From an uncultured Prevotella sp. (GTDB lineage: Bacteria > Bacteroidota > Bacteroidia > Bacteroidales > Bacteroidaceae): a stretch of 8,135 nt of DNA. Position 1 is the stretch's first letter. Each line of letters begins with the position of its first letter. The notes beneath the pieces were generated by a model. The model was given only the letters and a program-made list of their open reading frames with translations. It was not told the origin of the DNA and ran no database searches. Made by a program: the position numbers and the translations under genes. The stretch spans positions 1 through 8,135 of the forward strand of contig USFX01000124.1 of assembly GCA_900553965.1 (NCBI GenBank), read 5' to 3'. This document shows positions 1-5,647 of the stretch, in pieces.

Positions 1-1
1 T

Positions 2-475
2 GTCTACACCGGAACGCAGCAAGCTACGACCAACGACTTCGGCGTGCTCTCGCTGGCCGTCGGCGATGATGCTACGTTCAAGAACGCAGATTGGAGTAAA
101 CTCCCGTTTTTCATCTCTGTGACGGTTGACGGCACGCTCGTCGGCAAAAGTCAGATTCTTTCCGTGCCTGTGGCGGAATATGCGAAGAAGACTGGCGAGT
201 TGACGAAAGAGATGCTTGTGGGGACGTGGGGGCAAATTGGATTAGAAAATCGTTATGTATATATATATTATGATAATGGCAAATGTGAATATCGCGATCT
301 AACTCCCGAGCATTCTTATAAGATGTATGGTGAGTATTATATAGATGGTAATAGTATATGTATGATTTGGCTTGAGGGTTTACATTATGAAGGTGAAATT
401 CTTGGTGATGTCTTCCATTATATACCGTCTAAAAAGATATTATGTTCCGGTTCCAGCGTTTGTCAGAAACAGTAA
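2..475 (+). CDS. C-terminal part of a surface/fibre-type protein with a lipocalin-like tail (5' truncated)
   Basis: The reading frame is open from base 2, so the true start lies left of the window; the GTG at 44 is internal. The first 70 or so visible residues (VYTGTQQATTNDFGVLSLAV, then DWSKLPFFISV and GKSQILSVPVAEYAKK) resemble the beta-sandwich region common at the N-terminus of Bacteroidetes cell-surface and fibre proteins. In those proteins a 'TSQLLSVPYALYAK' motif marks the end of the domain. The remaining roughly 80 residues (LVGTWGQI, YYDNGKCEYR, GEYYIDGNSICMIW) have the alternating strands and GTW opening of a lipocalin-like domain. The first portion is GC-rich; from about base 235 the DNA becomes strongly AT-rich, suggesting the tail was exchanged or acquired. 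No signal peptide or anchor is visible because the N-terminus is missing. Both domain assignments are from memory of sequence style, not a search, so function is unknown. Confidence 0.6.
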   Translation, partial: VYTGTQQATTNDFGVLSLAVGDDATFKNADWSKLPFFISVTVDGTLVGKSQILSVPVAEYAKKTGELTKEMLVGTWGQIGLENRYVYIYYDNGKCEYRDLTPEHSYKMYGEYYIDGNSICMIWLEGLHYEGEILGDVFHYIPSKKILCSGSSVCQKQ

Positions 476-506
476 CAGTTTCACCTCATATAGAAATAGT
501 CTTTTT

Positions 507-583
507 CTTTTTGTTTGTTAAATCCTTGGCAGAAACAAATAAATGGACTATCTTTGCGGTATATATCCATTTATAATCAGACA
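507..583 (+). repeat. Promoter-containing direct repeat, copy 1
   Basis: These 77 bases recur at 1252-1327 with about four substitutions and one single-base gap. The stretch from the -33 TTG through the -7 element and the following CG (526-558) is identical in both copies. The copy sits just upstream of the HEPN/MNT genes. Confidence 0.85.
526..556 (+). promoter_or_regulatory. Bacteroidetes-type promoter for the mntA-hepT pair
   Basis: TTG at 526-528 is followed by 20 bases and then TATCTTTG at 549-556, matching the Bacteroidetes -33 / -7 (TAnnTTTG) pattern. Transcription would begin near 560-565, giving a leader of roughly 25 bases before the ATG at 588. This argues against the in-frame ATG at 543, which lies inside the promoter. 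Confidence 0.75.
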
Positions 584-587
584 TAAA

Positions 588-884
588 ATGAGCACAGACA
601 TTATATCCACCATTGCAGCTTATTTCGCGACACAGCCGGTGAAACGTGCATGGCTGTTCGGGTCGTTTGCACGTGGCGAAGAACGTGCGGACAGTGATGT
701 GGATATATTGGTGGCTTATGACCGCAGTCAGCGTATAGGACTGATGAAGATAGCCGGAATGTATGTGGAACTGAAAGAATTGCTTGGGCGTGAAGTGGAT
801 CTTGTAGAAGAGGGCACACTGCGTCCATGGGCGGTTGATAGCGTGAATTGTGACAGAAAGTTGATATATGAGAGAGGCGAGTAG
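588..884 (+). CDS. mntA: MNT-domain nucleotidyltransferase antitoxin (MntA-type)
   Basis: This is a 98-residue minimal nucleotidyltransferase. Residues 25-39 give GS, ten residues, then DVD, exactly the GSX10DXD signature of MntA antitoxins. A likely third metal-binding aspartate is D71 in REVDLV. In the characterised HEPN/MNT systems, MntA silences its partner RNase by transferring AMP groups onto a tyrosine next to the toxin's active site. The pairing here with a HEPN gene, overlapping by 17 bases, fits that role. I chose ATG 588 over the in-frame ATG 543 because 543 lies before the predicted transcription start and overlaps the -7 element; starting at 588 gives a compact protein of normal MntA length. 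All signature residues are intact, so it is probably active. The function is inferred from family and context. Confidence 0.88.
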   Translation: MSTDIISTIAAYFATQPVKRAWLFGSFARGEERADSDVDILVAYDRSQRIGLMKIAGMYVELKELLGREVDLVEEGTLRPWAVDSVNCDRKLIYERGE

Positions 885-1212
885 AGACAAAGGACGGTTA
901 TCCGACATCGTGGAGTATGCCAAGCATGTGGAGCATTTTATTGATGGTTTCACTTTTGAGGAGTTCCGTACTGATACCCGTACTTATTTCGCTGTCATGA
1001 AGAGTATCGAAGTTATCGGTGAGGCCGCCTATATGCTTACGAAGGAGTTTAAAGAAGAGCATAGCGAATTGCCATGGCCTCAGATTGTAGCAATGAGACA
1101 CATCCTTGTTCATGGATATGCCCAAGTCCGAATAGAGGATTTATGGGAAACAGCAATTAACGATATTGTTCCGTTGCGTATTCAAGTGGAAAAGTATCTT
1201 GATGAGATTTAA
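868..1212 (+). CDS. hepT: HEPN-domain toxin, probable ribonuclease (HepT-type)
   Basis: This 114-residue, mostly helical protein belongs to the HepT/DUF86 type of HEPN proteins. R77, four residues, H82, G83 and Y84 (RHILVHGY) form the RX4HXY motif: the Arg and His are the RNase catalytic pair, and the Tyr is the residue AMPylated by MntA in studied members. The LPWPQIVAMR segment just before it is also typical of the family. The gene begins inside the 3' end of the upstream MNT antitoxin gene (17-base overlap), suggesting coupled translation, with the antitoxin made first. HepT proteins cleave RNA (tRNA in the best-studied case) and stop growth when not neutralised, and some systems act in plasmid maintenance or phage defence; which applies here cannot be read from sequence. 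No frameshift or missing active-site residue is seen. Confidence 0.9.
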   Translation: MREASRDKGRLSDIVEYAKHVEHFIDGFTFEEFRTDTRTYFAVMKSIEVIGEAAYMLTKEFKEEHSELPWPQIVAMRHILVHGYAQVRIEDLWETAINDIVPLRIQVEKYLDEI

Positions 1213-1251
1213 ATATTCTCATCCCCATCTCAAGTTTTGATAGTGTGCCGT

Positions 1252-1327
1252 CTTTTTGTTCGTTAAATCTTTGGCAGAAACAAATAAATGGACTATCTTT
1301 GCGATATATATCCGTTATAATCAGACA
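1252..1327 (+). repeat. Promoter-containing direct repeat, copy 2
   Basis: This is the second copy of the repeat at 507-583, starting 745 bases downstream. Similarity ends just after TATAATCAGACA. Beyond it the leader is longer than in copy 1 (about 50 further bases before the ATG at 1379) and unrelated. Confidence 0.85.
1270..1301 (+). promoter_or_regulatory. Bacteroidetes-type promoter for the antitoxin-GNAT pair
   Basis: TTTG at 1270-1273 is a full match to the Bacteroidetes -33 element. After 20 bases comes TATCTTTG at 1294-1301. Transcription would start near 1305-1310, leaving a leader of about 70 bases. The spacer is identical to that of the promoter at 526-556, so both modules may respond to the same regulator or simply share a constitutive strength. 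Confidence 0.75.
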
Positions 1328-1378
1328 GATAATTTTGTTAAGTAGAGTATAAAGTTGAATAGTAAAAAATATTAGGAT

Positions 1379-1573
1379 ATGGCATTACCAATAGCATCCA
1401 TACCGGTATTGACAGGTGAAGTGGCTCAGCGATTTGAAGCAGAGGCACAAGCGAATTATCAGCGGTATCTCAACCGTACCGAAGAAGAGAAAAAAGCAGA
1501 AGCTGAGGCTCTTGAAAGAGGATTTTCCAAACTTCGTCGTATGTTGGCTAAAGCACATCTCGGTGGCAAATGA
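1379..1573 (+). CDS. Small putative antitoxin preceding a GNAT toxin
   Basis: This is a 64-residue, charged protein. The N-terminal IASIPVLTGEVAQRFEAEAQ leads into a probably helical stretch rich in Glu, Lys and Ala (residues 16-48) and a basic C-terminus (KLRRMLAKAHLGGK). The size, the position directly upstream of a GNAT gene and the ATGA stop-start overlap (1570-1573) all fit a type II antitoxin. The 'IPVLTG...A..F' opening resembles small Bacteroidetes proteins found in toxin-antitoxin-like pairs, though this is recollection and not a search. It is not an obvious ribbon-helix-helix DUF1778 protein, the usual partner of TacT-like toxins, and no DNA-binding fold is evident. An AGGAT just upstream of the ATG may aid initiation. 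The function is inferred from context only. Confidence 0.7.
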   Translation: MALPIASIPVLTGEVAQRFEAEAQANYQRYLNRTEEEKKAEAEALERGFSKLRRMLAKAHLGGK

Positions 1574-2166
1574 GTTTTTTGGAAGATAAATGTAGTCTGT
1601 TTCCTTTGGCAATACCGGAGGAAATAGAGGGTTTTACTTGCGGAGATAGCGACCTTGATGAGTTCTTCACCAATGATTGCTTTGCCTATTCAAAGGAGTT
1701 GTTGGGTAAGACCTATTGTTTCAAGATGGATGAAAATCCTCATACTGTGGTATGTGCTTTTACTCTCGCTAATGCGGGGGTAAGAGTGAGCGATTTGCCG
1801 AATGCGAGAAAGAAAAAGATCGAGGCAAACATACCTCATATCAAAGCCTTGAAAGATTATCCTGCCGTGTTGGTGGCACGATTAGGAGTTTCTAAAGATT
1901 TCCGTTCGTTGCATATAGGCAGTGATGTCTTGAGCTATATAAAACTGTGGTTTTTGGAACCATATAATAAGACCGGATGCCGTTTTATGATAGTAGATGC
2001 TTATAATGAGCCTTCAACTATGGCCTTTTATGAACAAAATGGTTTTAAGACGGTATTCAGTACGGAACAACAAGAGAAAGACTATCGTCATCTGGAATCT
2101 GGTATATCATTGAGTACACGCTTGATGTACTATGATTTAATGAGAACGGCAGAAGAATATATGTAG
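1570..2166 (+). CDS. GNAT-family acetyltransferase, probable TacT-like toxin
   Basis: This 198-residue protein has the layout of tRNA-acetylating GNAT toxins. F22-T23-C24-G25 followed by DLDEFF and LLGKTYCF (residues 22-51) resembles the 'F.CG...L..FL' opening of TacT/AtaT-like proteins. VARLGVSKDFRS (102-113) is strand beta4 plus the start of the acetyl-CoA pyrophosphate loop. VDAYNEPSTMAFYEQNGF (142-159) is the typical GNAT end motif, in which Y154 occupies the catalytic tyrosine position. Members of this family acetylate the amino acid on charged tRNA and so block translation. The loop RSLHIGSDV has His where the Q/RxxGxG/A consensus has the first Gly. The start codon overlaps the antitoxin stop, indicating translational coupling. 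A housekeeping protein acetyltransferase is possible but less likely given the partner gene. Confidence 0.82.
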   Translation: MSFLEDKCSLFPLAIPEEIEGFTCGDSDLDEFFTNDCFAYSKELLGKTYCFKMDENPHTVVCAFTLANAGVRVSDLPNARKKKIEANIPHIKALKDYPAVLVARLGVSKDFRSLHIGSDVLSYIKLWFLEPYNKTGCRFMIVDAYNEPSTMAFYEQNGFKTVFSTEQQEKDYRHLESGISLSTRLMYYDLMRTAEEYM

Positions 2167-2187
2167 GAAAATGTCTTCATTCCTGCA

Positions 2188-2203
2188 ATCCGACACATCG
2201 GAT
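2188..2203 (+). repeat. Short perfect hairpin after the GNAT gene
   Basis: ATCCGA, a four-base loop CACA, then TCGGAT. The stem is six base pairs and no T-tract follows, so alone it is unlikely to terminate transcription. It could be a protein-binding palindrome or part of the 3' end structure together with the hairpin at 2215-2241. Confidence 0.35.
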
Positions 2204-2214
2204 AAAGCATGCTT

Positions 2215-2250
2215 GCAGTCAATCGCCAGTCGGTTGGCTGCTGTTTTTCT
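2215..2250 (+). terminator. Probable intrinsic terminator of the GNAT toxin operon
   Basis: GCAGTCAATC (2215-2224) can pair with GGTTGGCTGC (2232-2241) as a 10-bp stem including two G-U pairs, with a seven-base loop. A T-run TGTTTTTC follows directly (2242-2249). It lies about 50 bases after the GNAT stop codon and before the fabD promoter. A weaker TGGGG/CCCCA stem (2254-2258 with 2274-2278) followed by TTTTC may add to it. Confidence 0.6.
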
Positions 2251-2283
2251 GTGTGGGGCTCCATCGCTTTTAACCCCATTTTC

Positions 2284-2314
2284 TTGCCTGTGTAGTGAAA
2301 AAGTGTTACCTTTG
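2284..2314 (+). promoter_or_regulatory. Bacteroidetes-type promoter for fabD
   Basis: TTG at 2284-2286, 20 bases, then TACCTTTG at 2307-2314. Transcription would start near 2320, giving a leader of about 30 bases to the ATG at 2352. The in-frame ATG at 2295 lies within this promoter, so it cannot be the start of a transcript made from it. The sequence is unrelated to the repeated promoter of the toxin-antitoxin modules apart from the core elements. Confidence 0.75.
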
Positions 2315-2351
2315 CAGCCGTAATACATTTATTATAAACTTTTTAGTAGAT

Positions 2352-3239
2352 ATGAAAGCATTCGTTTTTCCCGGTCAGGGAGCACAGTTTGTCGGTATGG
2401 GCAAGGACCTGTATGACAACAATCCATTGGCAAAGGAACTTTTTGAGAAAGCAAACGACATTCTCGGTTACAGAATAACAGACATCATGTTCAGCGGCAC
2501 GGATGAGGAGCTGAAGCAGACAAAGGTGACACAGCCCGCCGTATTCCTCCACAGCGTGATTTCGGCTCTTTGCATGGGCGACGCTTTCCAGCCCGCCATG
2601 GCCGCCGGCCACTCGCTGGGAGAGTTCTCGGCTCTGGTCGCTGTCGGCGCACTGAGCTTCGAGGACGGACTGAAGCTGGTTTATGCGCGTGCAATGGCCA
2701 TGCAGAAGGCCTGCGACGTTGCTCCGTCGACGATGGCCGCTATCGTCGGTCTGCCCGATGAGAAGATTGAGGAGATTTGCGCCGAGGTCAACAAGGAAGG
2801 TCATGTTGTCGTTCCGGCCAACTACAACTGCCCCGGCCAGCTGGTCATCTCGGGTAACATCGAGGCCATCAACGAGGCTTGCGAGAAGTTGAAGGCTGCC
2901 GGTGCAAAGCGTGCCCTGCCGCTGAAGGTGGGCGGTGCGTTCCACTCTCCGCTGATGCAGCCCGCCAAGGATGAGCTGCAGGCAGCCATCGAGGCCACGG
3001 AGTTTACCGCTCCCAAGTGCCCCGTATATCAGAATGTTGACGGCAAGCCCCACACAGAACCCGCTGACATCAAGGCTAACCTCATAGCACAGCTGACGAG
3101 CAGCGTGCGCTGGACCGAGAGTGTCCAGAACATGATTGCCGACGGCGCTGATGATTTCACGGAGTGCGGTCCGGGCAAGGCTCTGCAGGGTATGATCGGA
3201 CGTATCGACAAGAACGTTGCAGCCCACGGAATAGCATAA
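2352..3239 (+). CDS. fabD: Malonyl-CoA:ACP transacylase
   Basis: FabD moves the malonyl group from CoA to acyl carrier protein, supplying the elongating unit for type II fatty acid synthesis in the cytoplasm. The 295-residue protein is of normal length. It shows PGQGAQ with the oxyanion-hole Q9, the nucleophile Ser88 in GHSLGE, Arg113 in YARAMAMQ (binds the malonyl carboxylate), catalytic His198 in GAFHSPLM, and Gln247 in IAQLTSSVRW. The ferredoxin-like small subdomain falls around residues 125-195. I chose ATG 2352 because it gives the canonical MKAFVFPGQG start and lies about 30 bases after the promoter; an upstream in-frame ATG at 2295 would add 19 residues with no family counterpart. The gene is GC-rich like the next gene and unlike the toxin-antitoxin block to its left. 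No other fab gene is in the window, so it appears to be transcribed alone. Confidence 0.97.
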   Translation: MKAFVFPGQGAQFVGMGKDLYDNNPLAKELFEKANDILGYRITDIMFSGTDEELKQTKVTQPAVFLHSVISALCMGDAFQPAMAAGHSLGEFSALVAVGALSFEDGLKLVYARAMAMQKACDVAPSTMAAIVGLPDEKIEEICAEVNKEGHVVVPANYNCPGQLVISGNIEAINEACEKLKAAGAKRALPLKVGGAFHSPLMQPAKDELQAAIEATEFTAPKCPVYQNVDGKPHTEPADIKANLIAQLTSSVRWTESVQNMIADGADDFTECGPGKALQGMIGRIDKNVAAHGIA

Positions 3240-3250
3240 AGGTATATATG

Positions 3251-3293
3251 CCTGTCATATACAACGGTAGATACAACATTCACTTATGACAGG
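3251..3293. repeat. Inverted repeat in the fabD 3' region
   Basis: CCTGTCATA (3251-3259) and its exact complement TATGACAGG (3285-3293) flank a 25-base AT-rich loop. Outer ATAT segments could extend the stem. The loop carries ATACAAC twice (3259-3265 and 3271-3277). No T-tract follows; the actual terminator is the next hairpin. It may shape the 3' end of the fabD mRNA or bind a protein. Confidence 0.5.
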
Positions 3294-3315
3294 TTATATG
3301 AAACGATAAAACGGC

Positions 3316-3370
3316 AAGCCCGTCGCGCACATCCCTCGGAGAAAGGATGGCGGACGGGCTTTTGCTTTTT
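3316..3370 (+). terminator. Intrinsic terminator after fabD
   Basis: AAGCCCGTC (3316-3324) pairs with GACGGGCTT (3353-3361). The stem continues after a small bulge with CGC/GCG-type pairs and CATCC/GGATG, closing on CTCGGAGAAA. The T-rich tail TTTTGCTTTTT follows at 3360-3370. It lies 77 bases past the fabD stop codon and just 30 bases before the next start codon, so it should separate fabD from the downstream gene, or act as a leader attenuator for it. Confidence 0.85.
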
Positions 3371-3400
3371 CATTTGTGTGACATATAAAAGAATATAAAA

Positions 3401-5065
3401 ATGCAGAAAGTAATCATCTATCAGATATTCACGCGCCTTTTCGGCAACCGCCGTGAGGCATGCCGCAAGAACGGCACGCTGGAGGAGAACGGTTGCGGAA
3501 AGATGAGCGACTTCACGGCGGCGACGCTGAAGCGCATCAAGGCTCTCGGTGTGACGCACGTATGGTACACGGGTGTCATCCGCCATGCCACGACGACGGA
3601 CTATACGGCCCACGGCATACCGCGCCAGCATCCGGCGGTGGTGAAGGGTAGGGCAGGTTCGCCGTATGCCATTGCCGACTATTATGACATTGACCCGGAC
3701 ATCGCCGACGATGTGGACAAGAGAATGGCTGAGTTTGAGGCGCTGGTGAAGCGCACACATCAGGCCGGCATGAAGGTCATCATCGACTTCGTGCCCAATC
3801 ATGTGGCGCGCCAGTACCGTTCGGTGTGCAAGCCGGAGGGCGTCCATGACCTCGGGGAGGATGACAACCGCGACATGCACTTCTCTACGTCGAACAATTT
3901 CTATTATTGCTGGGGCCAGCCGTTCGCTCCCGAAATAGACCTTTTTAATGGCGAAGCAGAATCCTATTCGGAGACTCCGGCACGGGCGACGGGCAATGAT
4001 AATTTCAGCAACCGTCCCGGACGGAACGACTGGTATGAGACGGTCAAGCTGAACTATGGCATCGACTATTGCGACGCAGGCGGACGTTCGGAACATTTCA
4101 GTCCTATTCCCGACACGTGGAACAAGATGACGGACATACTGCTCTTCTGGGCGGCCAAGGGTGTCGACGCTTTCCGTTGCGACATGGCGGAGATGGTGCC
4201 GGCCGCGTTCTGGGCCTGGGCTACGGACAAGGTGAAATACCGCTATCCGGATATTAAGTTCATCGGTGAGGTCTATGACCCGTCGCAATACCGCAACTAT
4301 ATCGGTGCGGGCTTCGACTGGCTATATGACAAGGTCGGAATGTACGACAGCGTGCGTGACGTGACGTGCGGCCGCCGTCCTGCTTCGGACATCACGCGCC
4401 ACTGGCAGTCGACGGACGACATCCGTGACCACATGCTCTATTTCCTTGAGAACCATGACGAGCAGCGCATCGGCAGCGATTTCTTTGCCGGTGACGGACG
4501 CCGTGGCATTCCCGGACTTATCGTCAGTGCGCTGATGCAGCAGAACCCGTTCATGCTCTATGCCGGACAGGAGTTCGGCGAGCGTGGCATGGATGAGGAG
4601 GGATTCAGCGGGCGTGACGGCCGGACGACAATCTTCGACTATTGGACCGTGGGAACGCTGCGGCGCGGATATTTTGACCGCCGAAAGATGACGCGTGAGG
4701 AAAAGGCTCTTGAGGCGGTCTATTCTCAGGTGCTCAACATCGCCGGCACGGAACAGGCCGTGTCTGACGGCTGTTTCTATGACCTCATGTATGTCAACGG
4801 ACATATCGGCGGCAGCGTCTATGCGTTCATCCGCAAATGCGGCAGCGAGCTGCTTCTCGTAGCTGCTAACTTCTCCGGCGATGCTACGGACTGTGACGTG
4901 GTCATTCCGCGCCATGCCCTTGAATATCTGCAGATGGGCGAGGGCTTGCGCGAGGCGAAGGACTTGCTCAGCGGTGATAAGTGCGTGATGGAACTGAAGG
5001 CCGACGGCGCCGTGAAGATGGACGTTCCGGCGTATGGCGGACGGGTGTGGAAGATGACGGTCTGA
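3401..5065 (+). CDS. Cytoplasmic GH13 alpha-amylase-family glycoside hydrolase
   Basis: This 554-residue enzyme carries all four GH13 conserved regions: DFVPNH (129-134); GVDAFRCDMAE with nucleophile Asp261; FIGEVYD with acid/base Glu290; and FLENHDEQR with transition-state stabiliser Asp353. The TIM barrel spans about residues 1-440, and an all-beta C-terminal domain follows (about 455-554). There is no signal peptide or lipobox (the N-terminus is MQKVIIYQIF, already the first barrel strand), so it should act inside the cell, most likely on imported or stored alpha-glucans such as maltodextrin or glycogen. That differs from the secreted SusG-type amylases of the group. No Sus transporter or other carbohydrate gene is adjacent. 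The reaction (hydrolysis or transfer) and substrate cannot be decided from sequence. I see no clear -33/-7 promoter in the 30 bases between the fabD terminator and the ATG. Confidence 0.9.
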   Translation: MQKVIIYQIFTRLFGNRREACRKNGTLEENGCGKMSDFTAATLKRIKALGVTHVWYTGVIRHATTTDYTAHGIPRQHPAVVKGRAGSPYAIADYYDIDPDIADDVDKRMAEFEALVKRTHQAGMKVIIDFVPNHVARQYRSVCKPEGVHDLGEDDNRDMHFSTSNNFYYCWGQPFAPEIDLFNGEAESYSETPARATGNDNFSNRPGRNDWYETVKLNYGIDYCDAGGRSEHFSPIPDTWNKMTDILLFWAAKGVDAFRCDMAEMVPAAFWAWATDKVKYRYPDIKFIGEVYDPSQYRNYIGAGFDWLYDKVGMYDSVRDVTCGRRPASDITRHWQSTDDIRDHMLYFLENHDEQRIGSDFFAGDGRRGIPGLIVSALMQQNPFMLYAGQEFGERGMDEEGFSGRDGRTTIFDYWTVGTLRRGYFDRRKMTREEKALEAVYSQVLNIAGTEQAVSDGCFYDLMYVNGHIGGSVYAFIRKCGSELLLVAANFSGDATDCDVVIPRHALEYLQMGEGLREAKDLLSGDKCVMELKADGAVKMDVPAYGGRVWKMTV

Positions 5066-5118
5066 CACTCGGAGGCGGTGATTGCAGAAATGTTATATTA
5101 TATATATTGTGATGTACA

Positions 5119-5619
5119 ATGGAACTGGAACCGATATTGAATGAGCACAACAAGGAGGAATTCCCTCCAAGTCACACGGCGGAACATCTGCTCAACCAGA
5201 CGATGATCCGCATGTTCGGATGTGAGCGTTCGCGCAATGCACACATCGAACGGAAGAAGAGTAAGATCAGTTACATTCTTGACCATAAGCCGGACCGGAA
5301 GGAGGAAAAGGCGATTGAGGACCGCATGAACGAACTGATTGCGGAGGATTTGCCGGTGACGTTTGAGTTTGTCTCGCGTGCGGACCTGACGGCGGAGAGT
5401 ACGGCCGCCGGCGGGCGTTATGCCGGTGTGTCGCTCGACAAACTGCCGGACGACGCCTCCGAGACAATCCGTCTCGTGCGTATCGGTGACTATGATGTGT
5501 GTCCGTGTATAGGCCGTCATGTCCGTTCGACGGCGCAGATAGGCCGCTTTGAGATGCTTGGAACGAACTGGGACGAGATGAACCGCTCGTTCCGGATTCG
5601 CTTTAAGGTCATTCAATAG
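5119..5619 (+). CDS. Stand-alone AlaX-type tRNA-editing protein
   Basis: This 166-residue protein resembles the second additional domain of alanyl/threonyl-tRNA synthetases, which as a free protein removes wrongly attached amino acids (typically Ser or Gly) from tRNA. HTAEH (H19, H23) is the HxxxH half of the zinc site, and CPCIGRH (C130, H134, with C128 close by) is the CxxxH half. The synthetase-type CGGTH motif is replaced by CIGRH, a form I associate with Bacteroidetes stand-alone members. The segment GDYDVCPCIGRHV and the flanking strands up to IRFKVIQ match the end of the domain. No C-Ala or catalytic synthetase domain is fused. It lies 53 bases after the amylase stop on the same strand. 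An AT-rich stretch just upstream lacks a convincing promoter, so it may be co-transcribed with the amylase although the two are functionally unrelated. The exact tRNA substrate is unknown. Confidence 0.8.
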   Translation: MELEPILNEHNKEEFPPSHTAEHLLNQTMIRMFGCERSRNAHIERKKSKISYILDHKPDRKEEKAIEDRMNELIAEDLPVTFEFVSRADLTAESTAAGGRYAGVSLDKLPDDASETIRLVRIGDYDVCPCIGRHVRSTAQIGRFEMLGTNWDEMNRSFRIRFKVIQ

Positions 5620-5647
5620 CCCGTCGGGTGTATTTCGCGGAAACGTT

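Noticed and set aside
1..475. Possible prophage tail-fibre region
   Set aside because: The domain style also occurs in ordinary Bacteroidetes surface proteins, and no integrase, tail, capsid or lysis gene is visible.
465..481. GAAAC/GTTTC hairpin at the end of the first gene as a terminator
   Set aside because: The stem is only 5 bp and AT-rich, and the T-rich stretch is about 20 bases away and overlaps the promoter repeat.
543..587. Upstream in-frame start for mntA (15 extra residues)
   Set aside because: This ATG overlaps the predicted -7 region and precedes the likely transcription start. The same short sequence follows the other promoter copy as part of the repeat, so it is promoter DNA, not coding DNA.
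486..953. Open frame of 155 codons on the - strand over the promoter repeat and mntA
   Set aside because: It crosses the promoter repeat and opposes a gene with intact MNT motifs; its composition is not protein-like.
2343..3227. Open frame of 294 codons on the - strand opposite fabD
   Set aside because: It is antisense to a complete, well-conserved FabD and shows no family motif.
3284..4288. Long open frame (334 codons) on the - strand opposite the amylase gene
   Set aside because: The predicted protein is rich in Arg, His and Val with no recognisable motif, and it lies antisense to a clear GH13 gene; it is a by-product of GC-rich codon use.
4322..5068. Open frame of 248 codons on the - strand opposite the amylase 3' half
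   Set aside because: It is a shadow of the real coding strand; there is no motif and no plausible promoter.
5082..5109. Possible promoter before the AlaX-type gene (TTG, 20 bases, TATTG)
   Set aside because: The -7 match is poor and would leave almost no leader before the ATG at 5119.
5098..5616. Open frame of 172 codons on the - strand opposite the AlaX-type gene
   Set aside because: The + strand carries both zinc-site motifs, so the antisense frame is incidental.
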